A stretch of 64,000 nt of DNA from Ruminococcus sp. GTDB lineage: Bacteria; Bacillota; Clostridia; Oscillospirales; Ruminococcaceae. The notes beneath the pieces were generated by a model. The model was not told the DNA's origin. It ran no database searches and was given only the letters and a program-made list of their open reading frames with translations. The stretch lies in the NCBI GenBank assembly GCA_029060305.1, contig JAIDUG010000050.1, positions 62,001 through 126,000 on the forward strand. Direction: 5' to 3'. Of the stretch, positions 24,769 through 33,456 are shown one piece after another. A program made the position numbers and the translations under genes. Positions within the stretch are counted from its first letter, which is position 1, and every line of letters begins with the position of its first letter.

Positions 24769-25728
24769 TTATCCTCCGATTTTATTGTGTTTCCGGCTTT
24801 TCAGATAACCGTAAATAGCTGTACCAGTTGCATTATCGCAAGAAAACTCCGGTTCTGCAAAATGTGCTTTTCCGAAACGGGAAATAATTTTGTTTCTTAT
24901 TATCTTGTCAGACATTACACCGCCGACAAAAACAAGCGGAAGATTTCCATAAATTTCCGTCGCCTTTTCCGTCATTGAAATCACCGTTTCTGTCACAAAA
25001 TCAAGGCAATATTTTGCAACATCTTCCGTTTTTTCACCGTCGTCAAGCATTTTACGGCATTTGTTTTCAAGTCCCGACAGACAGCAGTTATTATCTTTCA
25101 GAACAGCTTTTACTTTAAAATTCCTGTCTGAATTATAGGCGAGTTTTTCAAGTTCTATACCGCACGGGAATTTCAGTCCCAGCATAAGCCCCACACGGTC
25201 AACAGCCTGTCCTGCTTTTAGGTCAAGTGAAGTGCCGACTTCCGTTATTTTCAGAATATCAGAACAGTCCGTTTCACACAAAAGACAGTCCGTTGTACCT
25301 CCGCTGACGTGAAACGCTATAAATTTTTCGTTCACAAGATTCAGACAGTCAGCAGAATACAGTCCTGCTAAAATATGCCCAACCTGATGTGAAGTAGTGT
25401 AAAGGGGTATTTTCTGAACAGACGAAACTGCACGTGCAAGGCTTTCACCGCACAGAAAACACGGCATATATGAACCCTCAACATTACGTGGACGTACTGA
25501 AACGGAAACGGTTTCAAGAGATTCCGGAAAATGTTCAGAAAAAAGTTTTTCTATCATTTCGGGAAGCTGTTTCGTGTGATGAAAAACAGCATCACTTTGT
25601 CGGAGACCCAACTGTCCATTTCTGACAGGCAAAAGTTTTTTTGACTGATAAACCTTGTTTTCTGCACTGTCATAAATCGCTACAGAAGTAGTATAATTGC
25701 TTGTATCAATACCTAAAAACTCAGACAT
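24769..25728 (-). CDS. TsaD/Kae1 paralogue (O-sialoglycoprotein endopeptidase-like)
   Basis: 319 residues of the ASKHA fold. The N-terminal phosphate loop EFLGIDTSNYTTSVAIYD, metal-binding HQVGH (in TTSHQVGHILAG), FHVSGGTTDCLL and VFVGGVMSDKII follow the TsaD plan, but the second HxxxH-associated elements and the length differ from the true t6A enzyme, which is about 340 residues. Firmicutes often carry this second copy of unknown role near nusB. The ATG at 25728 overlaps the nusB end by eight bases; an ATG further upstream lies inside nusB without a ribosome site. Confidence 0.8.
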   Translation of the reverse strand: MSEFLGIDTSNYTTSVAIYDSAENKVYQSKKLLPVRNGQLGLRQSDAVFHHTKQLPEMIEKLFSEHFPESLETVSVSVRPRNVEGSYMPCFLCGESLARAVSSVQKIPLYTTSHQVGHILAGLYSADCLNLVNEKFIAFHVSGGTTDCLLCETDCSDILKITEVGTSLDLKAGQAVDRVGLMLGLKFPCGIELEKLAYNSDRNFKVKAVLKDNNCCLSGLENKCRKMLDDGEKTEDVAKYCLDFVTETVISMTEKATEIYGNLPLVFVGGVMSDKIIRNKIISRFGKAHFAEPEFSCDNATGTAIYGYLKSRKHNKIGG

Positions 25729-26137
25729 TGCTGTTGTCTTCCTTTTTGTTGTCTCTTGCAAAAGCTCCTAATACGCCGTTGATAAAAGAAATATCTTCCT
25801 GATATGCATAAGTTTTTGCAAGGTTTACAGCTTCACTGATAGCAACGTTTACCGGAATATTTTCGTCATAAACAGCCTCATAAAGTGCTATTCTGAGAAT
25901 CGCAAGATTAAGTCTTGAAATTCTCGAAATACTTCTCGACTTGCTGTAACCGGAAATAATCCCGTCAATTTCCTGACAGTGTGCAACAGTACCCTCAACG
26001 ATTTTTTTCACATCATCATTGACTGTTATTTCCTCTACTTCTTCAGCAATATCATAAAGTTCGCTGATATCATCATCACGAAGAAGATTTTCAAAAATAA
26101 TTTTGAATGCGTTATCTCTGATTTCACGTCTTGACAT
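25721..26137 (-). CDS. nusB: transcription antitermination factor NusB
   Basis: 138 residues, all helical: SRREIRDNAFKIIFENL at the start and the family's C-terminal INGVLGAFARD. NusB with NusE binds boxA RNA in rRNA operons and prevents premature termination. The gene follows an AAAGGAG site and is preceded by the Asp23 gene, as in Bacillus yqhY-nusB. Confidence 0.94.
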   Translation of the reverse strand: MSRREIRDNAFKIIFENLLRDDDISELYDIAEEVEEITVNDDVKKIVEGTVAHCQEIDGIISGYSKSRSISRISRLNLAILRIALYEAVYDENIPVNVAISEAVNLAKTYAYQEDISFINGVLGAFARDNKKEDNSNV

Positions 26138-26161
26138 TTTTTAAAAACTCCTTTTTCCTTA

Positions 26162-26497
26162 TTAATCGAATACTGCACCGCTTACAGTAACATTCACACG
26201 TGCGACCGGAACACCTGTCATATTCTGAACATTTTCCTTTACAGCCGACTGCACTTCCTGAGCCACCTGACAGGCTTTTTCCGTACCTTTTACCTTGATT
26301 TCAACATCAATTTCTGCAACGTCTCCGATAACGTTTACTTTTACAGGTGCATTTTTTGTAATCTTGCTTAATGTGTTTATTTCGCCGTTAAGACCTGCCA
26401 CTCCCTTTACATCGAGAGTAGCAAGTCTGGTTACGGTGATTATAACATCATCTGATATTTTCAGTTTGCTGTTGACAGTATCTTTAACGACTTCCAT
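26162..26497 (-). CDS. Asp23/Gls24 family protein (YqhY-like)
   Basis: 111 residues. The Asp23 fold is recognisable from ISDDVIITVTRLATLDVKGVAGLNG, then the strand VKVNVIGDVAEIDVEIKV and the end MTGVPVARVNVTVSGAVF. YqhY in Bacillus lies in the same place, next to nusB and the acetyl-CoA carboxylase genes accBC, and affects lipid synthesis; accBC are absent here. The ATG at 26497 is six bases after GGAGG; a TTG two codons earlier is on the ribosome site. Confidence 0.9.
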   Translation of the reverse strand: MEVVKDTVNSKLKISDDVIITVTRLATLDVKGVAGLNGEINTLSKITKNAPVKVNVIGDVAEIDVEIKVKGTEKACQVAQEVQSAVKENVQNMTGVPVARVNVTVSGAVFD

Positions 26498-26585
26498 TTT
26501 CAACCTCCGTAACTGTAATATATTTTAATTTTAAGTTCTGATAAACTCTACTTTATATTATACCAAAAAATTTCAGTTTGTACAA

Positions 26586-27143
26586 CTACTTTACTTCAAA
26601 AATTCTAATATTTTCTGCATCGACTTCCGTCTCGTCAAGAATTATCTCTTTTATCGAGGCAGCCTGTGCCTTGTCAAGACCTGCTGTCTTAACAACTACT
26701 TTTGCTGTCGAGCCGTCAAGATATGCCACACAATCCTCAAAACCTTGTGCTTTTATAAGGGATTCAATAGTACCCTCTGATTCAATCAGCTTTGAAACCT
26801 CAACAGCGTCAAGGGCATTCATAACCATTTCTTCTTCAGTAATATCACCACCGCCGATTATTGACTGCAAAGTCTGTACAGCGGTATCACGGTTATTCAT
26901 CTTGTCAAGACGTGCCTGTGCAAAATAGTCCGAACCGGAAGCGTTTACTGATTCTGTCTCAGCGTTTACAAACTCCGTTTCACCATAGCTTACAGTATCG
27001 TTTTTTGCTGTAACTGTCTTTGTATCTTTGGTTGAAAGTTCGGGGGCAGAAGCGTAGTTTATGTAGACTGCAATCGCAAGCATAAGCGTAAGGCAAGTCA
27101 TAATGATTTGTTTTTTTCCGATAATTACAGATGGTTTTTTCAT
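26586..27143 (-). CDS. spoIIIAH: stage III sporulation protein AH
   Basis: 185 residues with an N-terminal membrane helix (about 12-30) and an extracellular ring-building motif of the YscJ/FliF type (about 100-180). SpoIIIAH, made in the mother cell, binds forespore SpoIIQ and forms part of the feeding-tube channel across the two membranes during engulfment. Last gene of the spoIIIA operon here, following AAAGGAG. The linker between helix and ring domain is long and acidic. Confidence 0.88.
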   Translation of the reverse strand: MKKPSVIIGKKQIIMTCLTLMLAIAVYINYASAPELSTKDTKTVTAKNDTVSYGETEFVNAETESVNASGSDYFAQARLDKMNNRDTAVQTLQSIIGGGDITEEEMVMNALDAVEVSKLIESEGTIESLIKAQGFEDCVAYLDGSTAKVVVKTAGLDKAQAASIKEIILDETEVDAENIRIFEVK

Positions 27144-27157
27144 GATAAAAGTCTCCT

Positions 27158-27688
27158 TTAATGTTTAAGTTTGGTTACATATATCTGACCTGTAGAAATT
27201 CCCAGTGCGGAGGAAACCGCTTTGTAAATCTGTTCCTGAACAGCCGGATTGTCATAACCTCCGCAAGCTATAACCGCTCCCGTAATCACGGGGGTCTGAA
27301 CGGTTTCAACAAGTGCCGACTTTTCGTTTCCACTGCCAATTATCACATATTTTCTTTCCTCCTCCGTCTTGTTTTCTGACTTGCTCCTCTTGCCCTCAGT
27401 TGCATAAACGTATCTCTCTTCACTTCCGACATTCAGATAAACTTTCACGTCGCCTGCACCGTCGATACTGCTGAGGAAATCAGCAAGTCTTTTTTCCGTT
27501 TCAATGCGGTAACTCTCTGAATCGGAACTTTCGGAAACAGTGTTGTATTCCGGAGTATTGTTGTTTTTTCCGTCCGGAATCACCGATGACAGCATTATAA
27601 ATATGAGACCCGCTATTCCCATAGCCATCACAACGGCAAGAAGTTTTTTTTCTTTCGGCAAATCCCTGAACTTTTCAGCCCATTCCAT
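27158..27688 (-). CDS. spoIIIAG: stage III sporulation protein AG
   Basis: 176 residues. Cytoplasmic start (MEWAEKFRDLPKEKK), one membrane helix (about 18-36), and a ring-building motif domain with the sequence RLADFLSSIDGAGDVKVYLNV ... GAVIACGGYDNPAVQEQIYKAVSSALGI. In Bacillus SpoIIIAG forms a 30-fold ring in the channel between mother cell and forespore. It begins after GGAGG inside the spoIIIAF coding end. Confidence 0.92.
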   Translation of the reverse strand: MEWAEKFRDLPKEKKLLAVVMAMGIAGLIFIMLSSVIPDGKNNNTPEYNTVSESSDSESYRIETEKRLADFLSSIDGAGDVKVYLNVGSEERYVYATEGKRSKSENKTEEERKYVIIGSGNEKSALVETVQTPVITGAVIACGGYDNPAVQEQIYKAVSSALGISTGQIYVTKLKH

Positions 27689-28133
27689 TTACTACCTCCG
27701 TATTATTTCCGACACTGTTTCTGACAATTTCCGAAGCCTTACTGAAATCGTCCGCACTGATTGTGACCCTACTAATAAATATGCTGTTATCTTCCGAAAT
27801 ATTAACTTCCGTTTGAATTTCCGTACAATTTATTCCTGCCGACTGAATCTGTGCAGATAATACAGCGGAAACATTCTCGGCAGTCTGACGGCATATTTCG
27901 TCAGCGTAAGTTATCTGCGGATTTTCATATTCAACGTTATATGACGGAAAATCAGGAAGTTCAAAGGAAATTCCGCCCTTTGTAAACGATGCTATCAACA
28001 CGGTTATAACAGTGAGATTGAGCAGAAGTTTCATCTGAGATTTCAGACGTGTACCGGAAACCATATTTTCAATCATACACACCCCTGCGGAAACTATACA
28101 TACCGCCATTACAGCATTTTTAAAATCCTCCAT
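27675..28133 (-). CDS. spoIIIAF: stage III sporulation protein AF
   Basis: 152 residues: two N-terminal membrane helices (about 5-22 and 33-50) and a small extracellular domain ending in SASEIVRNSVGNN. The family is another ring-domain component of the SpoIIIA complex. It overlaps spoIIIAG by 14 bases, consistent with coupled translation. The assignment relies on operon position and the two-helix pattern. Confidence 0.85.
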   Translation of the reverse strand: MEDFKNAVMAVCIVSAGVCMIENMVSGTRLKSQMKLLLNLTVITVLIASFTKGGISFELPDFPSYNVEYENPQITYADEICRQTAENVSAVLSAQIQSAGINCTEIQTEVNISEDNSIFISRVTISADDFSKASEIVRNSVGNNTEVVNGMG

Positions 28134-28143
28134 AATATCCCTC

Positions 28144-29235
28144 CTAATTAAGACATTTCATCAATATTCCGGTACAAAGAACGAAAATTACCGAATAACA
28201 AACAAGAACACTTTGGGCGACAGCAAGTCCGCTGTCAATACCTTTCATTAATTTAATAAGCGGTTCAGTCGAAAAAAGTTCAGCGACAGCAGTACCCGTC
28301 CACATTACCACACGGAAAATAAGCAACTCAAGAATCGGCGGTAACATGATAATTATTATTGAAATCATTCCGACAGTGCCGACAGTTCCCTGTATCACGT
28401 CAAAACTGCTTTTTACTGTCGCATAAGCGTCTGAAACTGCACCGCCTACTACAGGAACAGTCCCCGAAATCAGAAAACGTGCTGTTTTGCTTGCAACGCC
28501 GTCAGCTTTTCCACCGAGAGTACATTTCATTGATACAAAACCGGTAAACAACGTCATAGTTATAGTCATTCCCCATGTGATTATTTTTTTCAGGAGACCG
28601 ATTATACTTTCCAGCGAAACGCTCGGAAACACGCTTCCCGAAACTGCTAAAACAGTCGTAACGCTTACTACAGGAATCAGAAAACTTTGTGAAAGATTTA
28701 CAATCAGCTCAGAAGCACCAAGTATAAGAAGATTGTAAATTCCTGCTGTAGTAATTCCGCCTGCAATGACAGTTATTCCTGCAAAGACAGGAACGAATAT
28801 AAGAATAAATCCACCGCCCCGACTTATCGCATTTAATGCCGAACCGTATACAGTAAAAAGCTGTGGCATTATTACGGTAACGGAAGTTATAACGCAAATC
28901 ATATTGTAAAGTCCCGAATTTGCCCCCGAAAATACACTCTCTCCGGCGCTTTTCATAACCGTTGTAAACAAAACAACTATAACGAGTGTACGCAGGACTT
29001 TGAGAGGTGCGGAAATCCTTGATTTTACTGAATCAATGACTACGCCTGTAATCTCACTGAAAGACAAGTTTTTAATATCATCATAGCTGTAGTCAATATC
29101 GTAATCGGACATTATATCGTCAATCTGCTGACTTATTTCTGTTTCACTGCCGGAAAACTCCGCACAACTTATCACCGGACTTAACGTTATAAGCAGAATT
29201 ATAAACCATACCGGTATAAAAATTAATTTTTTCAT
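28144..29235 (-). CDS. spoIIIAE: stage III sporulation protein AE
   Basis: 363 residues: a signal-like N-terminal helix, then about seven or eight membrane segments rich in Gly, Ser and Thr, with the family block GTVPVVGGAVSDAYATVKSS. SpoIIIAE is the large integral membrane subunit, possibly the export gate of the channel. The start overlaps the spoIIIAD end by four bases. Confidence 0.92.
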   Translation of the reverse strand: MKKLIFIPVWFIILLITLSPVISCAEFSGSETEISQQIDDIMSDYDIDYSYDDIKNLSFSEITGVVIDSVKSRISAPLKVLRTLVIVVLFTTVMKSAGESVFSGANSGLYNMICVITSVTVIMPQLFTVYGSALNAISRGGGFILIFVPVFAGITVIAGGITTAGIYNLLILGASELIVNLSQSFLIPVVSVTTVLAVSGSVFPSVSLESIIGLLKKIITWGMTITMTLFTGFVSMKCTLGGKADGVASKTARFLISGTVPVVGGAVSDAYATVKSSFDVIQGTVGTVGMISIIIIMLPPILELLIFRVVMWTGTAVAELFSTEPLIKLMKGIDSGLAVAQSVLVCYSVIFVLCTGILMKCLN

Positions 29236-29630
29236 ACTTGTCCCATAATTTCGTTAATTTTTTCAATCAATACTTTGAGTATAGGCAGACTCATAAAAGT
29301 CACCGCACCCCTGCCCCACATTTCCGCAACCGATGCAATAGCATTTTCACCGCTGTCCCGACAGATTTCGCACGTTATCTGAGTTACGAAACATACTGCT
29401 GTAGCCTTGAAAATAAGCGAAATATAGCTGTCAGAAATACCGGCTTGCGAAAAGACCTCGCTGACTTCTGAAATAAGCGGTTCAACAAAAATCATCATTC
29501 CGCCCATTACGGCAACGCACGCTATAAGTGCGGTCATAAGCGACTGTTCCTGACAGTGCTGTCTCAGCAGTACCGCTAAAATTGCCGAACATACGCAGAA
29601 AACCGCTACAGAAAAACAGTTTTCTACCAT
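29232..29630 (-). CDS. spoIIIAD: stage III sporulation protein AD
   Basis: 132 residues with four membrane helices; the segments VALLRQHCQEQS and the end ITQITCEICRDSGENAIAS ... LPILKVLIEKINEI match the AD family, which shares a small-membrane-protein fold with AC. It starts inside the last codons of spoIIIAC (seven-base overlap) with no ribosome site of its own, so translation is likely coupled. Confidence 0.9.
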   Translation of the reverse strand: MVENCFSVAVFCVCSAILAVLLRQHCQEQSLMTALIACVAVMGGMMIFVEPLISEVSEVFSQAGISDSYISLIFKATAVCFVTQITCEICRDSGENAIASVAEMWGRGAVTFMSLPILKVLIEKINEIMGQV

Positions 29631-29821
29631 AAGCCGAACACCGTTTTAACTTTTTCAAAAAGGTCTCCGATTTCGTCAACAATGACAATCAGCACAACTA
29701 TCAGTCCGGCAAGCGTTGTCATCATAGCTTGCTCCTCACGTTCCGCACGTTTAAGAACAAGATTTAGTACGGCAACAATAATTCCAGTACCTGCTATCTT
29801 GAAAATCAAATCAATATCCAT
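29624..29821 (-). CDS. spoIIIAC: stage III sporulation protein AC
   Basis: 65 residues, two membrane helices: MDIDLIFKIAGTGIIVAVLNLVLK and the second around LAGLIVVLIVIVDEIGDLF. Length and the KRAEREEQA loop match SpoIIIAC. AC and AD are thought to correspond to export-apparatus subunits of type III-like systems. It starts after AAAGG. Confidence 0.92.
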   Translation of the reverse strand: MDIDLIFKIAGTGIIVAVLNLVLKRAEREEQAMMTTLAGLIVVLIVIVDEIGDLFEKVKTVFGLW

Positions 29822-29839
29822 AATCTATAACCTTTCATA

Positions 29840-30346
29840 CTATATTATAAGTATTCCTACCATTACGCCGAAAAGCATTCCGACACTGCGATATAGTCTG
29901 CCTTTCTGAGAATACATTTCTGAGTATTTTTTTTCCAGAATCTCAGCATTTTCAGCGATTGCACCTATTGCGACAAGCTGACCCTCAATGTCACTTTGTC
30001 CGAGCGTTGACCCGAAATCATTCAAAATCCTCTTTATATCTTCCGGAAGACTTTTCTGCGAATTTACGGCATCTTTCCACAATTCACGGAAATTCTTCTC
30101 CGGACTGTACTTTTCGGGAATTTTCTGCAAAAATGTAAGTTTTTCAAGTGATTTGTCGTGTTTCAGTTCATTTCCGATTGCATAAACGTCGTCGGCACGG
30201 CAACGGATTATCATAGAGGAAGTCAGAAGCATTTCCCGAATACTACGGCATAATTCAAGTTGACTTCTGAGTTTTTCCGAAAAATAAATTCCCGCAACAC
30301 CTCCTGCCACCGAAAAAAGTACCGCCGAAATTATTCTGAAAAACAT
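29840..30346 (-). CDS. spoIIIAB: stage III sporulation protein AB
   Basis: 168 residues with a helix at each end (about 5-20 and 148-166) and a cytoplasmic helical domain between, including LRSQLELCRSIREMLLTSSMIIR. This fits SpoIIIAB, which resembles type II/IV pilus membrane platform proteins of the GspF family. The start overlaps the spoIIIAA end by 16 bases. Confidence 0.9.
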   Translation of the reverse strand: MFFRIISAVLFSVAGGVAGIYFSEKLRSQLELCRSIREMLLTSSMIIRCRADDVYAIGNELKHDKSLEKLTFLQKIPEKYSPEKNFRELWKDAVNSQKSLPEDIKRILNDFGSTLGQSDIEGQLVAIGAIAENAEILEKKYSEMYSQKGRLYRSVGMLFGVMVGILII

Positions 30347-31245
30347 TTTCCAAGCCTCCTGATTTCACGGACTTTTCCCAGTTTTTCAAGAAAAACCGCA
30401 TATTCAAAAACTCCGCTTTCAAGCAGAGGTCTTATTGCCTGACGTCTGAGAAGATTTTCGTAATTTTCAGCGTGAACCGTTGCAGAAAACCTCACCCCAC
30501 AGCCGAAAGCCTGCAAAATCGCCATAGAATCTTCCGGAGTAGAAATTTCGTCACAGAAAATCATATCAGGCGAAAGAGTTCTTACTGCCGAAATAATTCC
30601 GTAAGCACGACCGCAGTTGACAAGCACGTCCGTAAGGATTCCGACATCATTTTCAGGAAGTCCTCCCGACATCGAGGAAATTTCATTTCTTTCGTCAATC
30701 AGCGTCACTTTGAAACTGTTTCCCGAAAGTCTGCATAAATCCCGTAAAACAGTAGTTTTTCCGGAATTTACCCCTCCGCATATCAGAACGCTTTTTCCGG
30801 AAACCCTGCTGTAGATTTCCGCCGAACACCCCTCAATACACCTTGCTATACGAAAATTCAGTGCGTTGAAATTACCGATAGTTTTTCCGGTGGTATCTGA
30901 ATAAGTCCCTGCAACCCCGACACGTATTCCGTTTCGCAATACAAAATACCCCTCGTGAAGTTCCTTTGTGCAACTATGTACTGAAAAATGACATAACTTT
31001 TCGACAGTCTGTTTCACGTCGTCGGAAGTAACTGTCACTGTTTCGGGATTCCGGAAACTTTCGGTAAGCTGTCCGTTCCGTGTAAGGTATTTTATTCTGT
31101 CTGGAAAAATATACGATACTGCTCGTCCGCACCTCAGGCGTATTTCCGTTGCCGTTCTGTCTTTTTCCGAAACACGATACATAGCATTGCGGACGGTCAG
31201 TGGCATATAGGACAAAATTATTTCATAGCTTGTACTGTCCGTCAT
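30331..31245 (-). CDS. spoIIIAA: stage III sporulation protein AA, ATPase
   Basis: 304 residues of the secretion ATPase superfamily. Walker A reads ICGGVNSGKTTVLRDLCR, Walker B region DMIFCDEISTPED. SpoIIIAA is the cytoplasmic ATPase that drives the mother-cell-to-forespore channel. It is the promoter-proximal gene; all eight spoIIIA genes follow in the Bacillus order AA to AH on the minus strand. The ATG at 31245 has AAAGGA nine bases upstream; the GTG at 31254 is directly on that site. A sigma-E promoter is expected just upstream, but I could not identify one with confidence. Confidence 0.93.
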   Translation of the reverse strand: MTDSTSYEIILSYMPLTVRNAMYRVSEKDRTATEIRLRCGRAVSYIFPDRIKYLTRNGQLTESFRNPETVTVTSDDVKQTVEKLCHFSVHSCTKELHEGYFVLRNGIRVGVAGTYSDTTGKTIGNFNALNFRIARCIEGCSAEIYSRVSGKSVLICGGVNSGKTTVLRDLCRLSGNSFKVTLIDERNEISSMSGGLPENDVGILTDVLVNCGRAYGIISAVRTLSPDMIFCDEISTPEDSMAILQAFGCGVRFSATVHAENYENLLRRQAIRPLLESGVFEYAVFLEKLGKVREIRRLGKCFSE

Positions 31246-31304
31246 TGTAAACACTTCCTTTCACTTAATCATATTCACGTATAACGCACATTATTACACG
31301 GACA

Positions 31305-31334
31305 TAAAAAAAACAGCACACCGAAGTGTGCTGT
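31305..31334 (-). terminator. terminator of the sugar ABC operon
   Basis: ACAGCACAC and GTGTGCTGT close a UUCG tetraloop, followed by eight T on the minus strand. This is a strong intrinsic terminator that separates the ABC operon from spoIIIAA. Confidence 0.92.
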
Positions 31335-31347
31335 AGTTTTTTGGAAA

Positions 31348-32262
31348 TTATTCCTTAACACCGCCGAGTGCAACACCAGCAATGATGAATTTAGAAAGAC
31401 AGATGTATGCAATGATAATCGGAATGATACCGAGTGCGATACAAGTGTAAATCATACCATAGTCTGCTGTCTTCTGTGATGACTGGAGAATACCAAGCAT
31501 CATAGGAAGTGTACGGAGGTTTGTAGTACCGCCCTTGTTGGGGTCGATAAGAATCATATTAGGTGTATAGAAGTTGTTCCAGCTTGCGATGAATGCGAAG
31601 ATTGCCTGTACAGCAATAGCCGGTTTCATCATAGGAATTGCAATCTGGAGGAATGTTCTGAATTCGCTACAACCGTCGATACGAGCGGCTTCAACGATAG
31701 ACTGTGAGAATGAAGATTTGAGGTAGGAAACCATGAAGTATACTACTGACGGTGCTGCAACAGCAGGAATGATAAGCGGAATAAAGCTGTTTGTAAGTTT
31801 AAGGTTAATCATAAACTTTACGAAACCTGCTGAAGTAACCTGTACAGGTACCATCATTACAAGGAGGATAGCTGTATAAGCTGCGTCCTTGAGTTTGAAG
31901 TCATAAACACGGATGCCGTAAGCTGTCATAGCCGAGAAGAAAACAGTCAGGAATGTTGAACATACAGTAATTGTCAAGCTGTTCTTGTAACCAATCATGA
32001 GACTGAAGTCTTCAGAAGTCTTAACGCTGAGGTTTTTGAAGTTTTCACTGAAACTGCTACTTGGTACGAAAAGTTTTCCGATACCTGTCATACTGATGAT
32101 TTCACTGTGAGAACGTGTAGCGTTAAGGATAAGTATATAAATAGGAAGAAGACAGATAATTGTAAGAATAATAAGCCATACAAAGATTATACCTGACTTT
32201 ATTTTCAGACTTCTTGTATAGTTTTCCTGAGCGTCTCCGTAAGTTGCTTTCATCTTGCTCAT
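31348..32262 (-). CDS. sugar ABC permease, MalG type
   Basis: 304 residues, six membrane helices after a cytoplasmic N-terminus. The EAA loop is EAARIDGCSEFRTFLQIAIPMMKPA (shown here in short: EAARIDGCSEFRTFLQIAIP). This is the inner-membrane partner for a CUT1-type carbohydrate importer. The start overlaps the MalF-type stop by four bases (ATGA) with GGAGG upstream. No ATP-binding subunit is encoded in the operon; a shared MsmK-like ATPase elsewhere is the usual solution in Firmicutes. Confidence 0.92.
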   Translation of the reverse strand: MSKMKATYGDAQENYTRSLKIKSGIIFVWLIILTIICLLPIYILILNATRSHSEIISMTGIGKLFVPSSSFSENFKNLSVKTSEDFSLMIGYKNSLTITVCSTFLTVFFSAMTAYGIRVYDFKLKDAAYTAILLVMMVPVQVTSAGFVKFMINLKLTNSFIPLIIPAVAAPSVVYFMVSYLKSSFSQSIVEAARIDGCSEFRTFLQIAIPMMKPAIAVQAIFAFIASWNNFYTPNMILIDPNKGGTTNLRTLPMMLGILQSSQKTADYGMIYTCIALGIIPIIIAYICLSKFIIAGVALGGVKE

Positions 32263-33368
32263 ATACTAAGACCTCCAAACTGTTTATTCTTTTGCTTCTG
32301 CTGTTTAATAAGAGCCTGACGTTCTTTCTTCTTTCTGTGTTCATCTTCGTCACGGTTAAGACGGAAGATAATAGCACCGAGAACGGCTGTAATGATAAAG
32401 AGTATAACAGATGCTGCACCTGAATAACCGTAAGAAGGTTCAATAGAACCACTGTGGAACTTACCATAGATATAAACAGCGATAGTTTCAATATTATCAA
32501 TATGCTTACCGTTTTTATCAGTTGTGAAGAGGTAAGGCATATCAAACATCTGGAGACCACCAATCATAGAGGTGATAACTGTATAAACAAGAATCGGGCT
32601 GAGAAGCGGAACAGTAATCTTTACGAAAGTCTGACCACTGGAAGCACCGTCGATGCTTGCTGCTTCGAAAAGTGAGGGGTTGATACCCATAATACCGGAC
32701 ATGAGCATAATCATAGTATTACCAAACCACATCCATGTCTGTATAAACATAACAACGATACGAGGAGGCCATACAACTTCGTTTGGAATGTTCTTTGTCA
32801 TGTTGAAGAATTCGCCGTCTTTGAGGATACCGAGAGACCTACCGAGGATAGTAGCTGCTGAATAGTTTGTATCAGCACAAAGCTGAAGGAAAAGTACAGC
32901 TATAGAAGCAGCTGTAATGATGTTAGGCATATACATGATAACCTTGAAGAATCCTTGTCCCGGAATCTTCAGTTTTGCATCTGTAAACCAAACGGCAAGT
33001 GAAAGTGAAAGTGCAATCTGAGGAACGAAGTTACCGAACCAAAGAACAATAGTATTTTTCAGACATCTTACAAAGTCCTGATGCTGTACGTCAATAGCCA
33101 TGAGGGCTTTTGCAGCAGCCTTTACGTCCTTATCGGAGCTGAGGAGGTCTGCCTTGTTATAAGGATGACTGAAGAGGAGGTCGTTGAAGTTCTGGAAGCC
33201 GACCCATGAATCGCCAGCACTCTGATTTCCTTTAAAAGCAAGGATAAAGGTGTAAATCAAAGGCCATAACTGGAAAAAGCAATAAACAATAAAAAATGGT
33301 AAAATAAATATGTAGCCATACTTAGCATAGCTAATAGACTTAATTCTGCTCTGAGCAGATGATGCCAT
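32259..33368 (-). CDS. sugar ABC permease, MalF type
   Basis: 369 residues, six main membrane helices with a large extracellular loop (about 60-120) and the EAA loop EAASIDGASSGQTFVKITVP. It pairs with the MalG-type permease. The ATG at 33368 is preceded by AAAGGG and a (GT)6 tract; in-frame GTG codons inside that tract are poor start candidates because they overlap the ribosome site spacing. The C-terminus is basic and glutamine-rich. Codon choice is more biased than in neighbouring genes, as expected for a highly expressed transporter. Confidence 0.9.
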   Translation of the reverse strand: MASSAQSRIKSISYAKYGYIFILPFFIVYCFFQLWPLIYTFILAFKGNQSAGDSWVGFQNFNDLLFSHPYNKADLLSSDKDVKAAAKALMAIDVQHQDFVRCLKNTIVLWFGNFVPQIALSLSLAVWFTDAKLKIPGQGFFKVIMYMPNIITAASIAVLFLQLCADTNYSAATILGRSLGILKDGEFFNMTKNIPNEVVWPPRIVVMFIQTWMWFGNTMIMLMSGIMGINPSLFEAASIDGASSGQTFVKITVPLLSPILVYTVITSMIGGLQMFDMPYLFTTDKNGKHIDNIETIAVYIYGKFHSGSIEPSYGYSGAASVILFIITAVLGAIIFRLNRDEDEHRKKKERQALIKQQKQKNKQFGGLSI

Positions 33369-33380
33369 ACACACACACAC
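33369..33380 (-). repeat. (GT)6 tract in a ribosome-site spacer
   Basis: Six perfect dinucleotide units lie between AAAGGG and the ATG of the MalF-type permease. Gain or loss of units would shift the spacing by two bases each. Confidence 0.85.
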
Positions 33381-33402
33381 CCTTTCGTAATATTCAATAA
33401 GT

Positions 33403-33430
33403 GCCGATGGAACTCACCTGTCCCACCGGC
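33403..33430 (-). other. intercistronic RNA hairpin in the ABC operon
   Basis: Between the lipoprotein and MalF-type genes GCCGGTGG pairs with CCATCGGC (one G-U pair, present only in the minus-strand RNA) around a 12-base loop. There is no T-run. Such hairpins after binding-protein genes protect upstream RNA and lower downstream expression, as between malE and malF. Confidence 0.55.
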
Positions 33431-33456
33431 AATAAATTTCAGGACTTAACTAAATA

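Noticed and set aside
31245-31347. Sigma-E promoter of spoIIIAA
   Set aside because: Sequence between the ABC terminator and spoIIIAA has AT-rich stretches (GAATATGATT) but no match to both sigma-E boxes at the right spacing that I would stand by.
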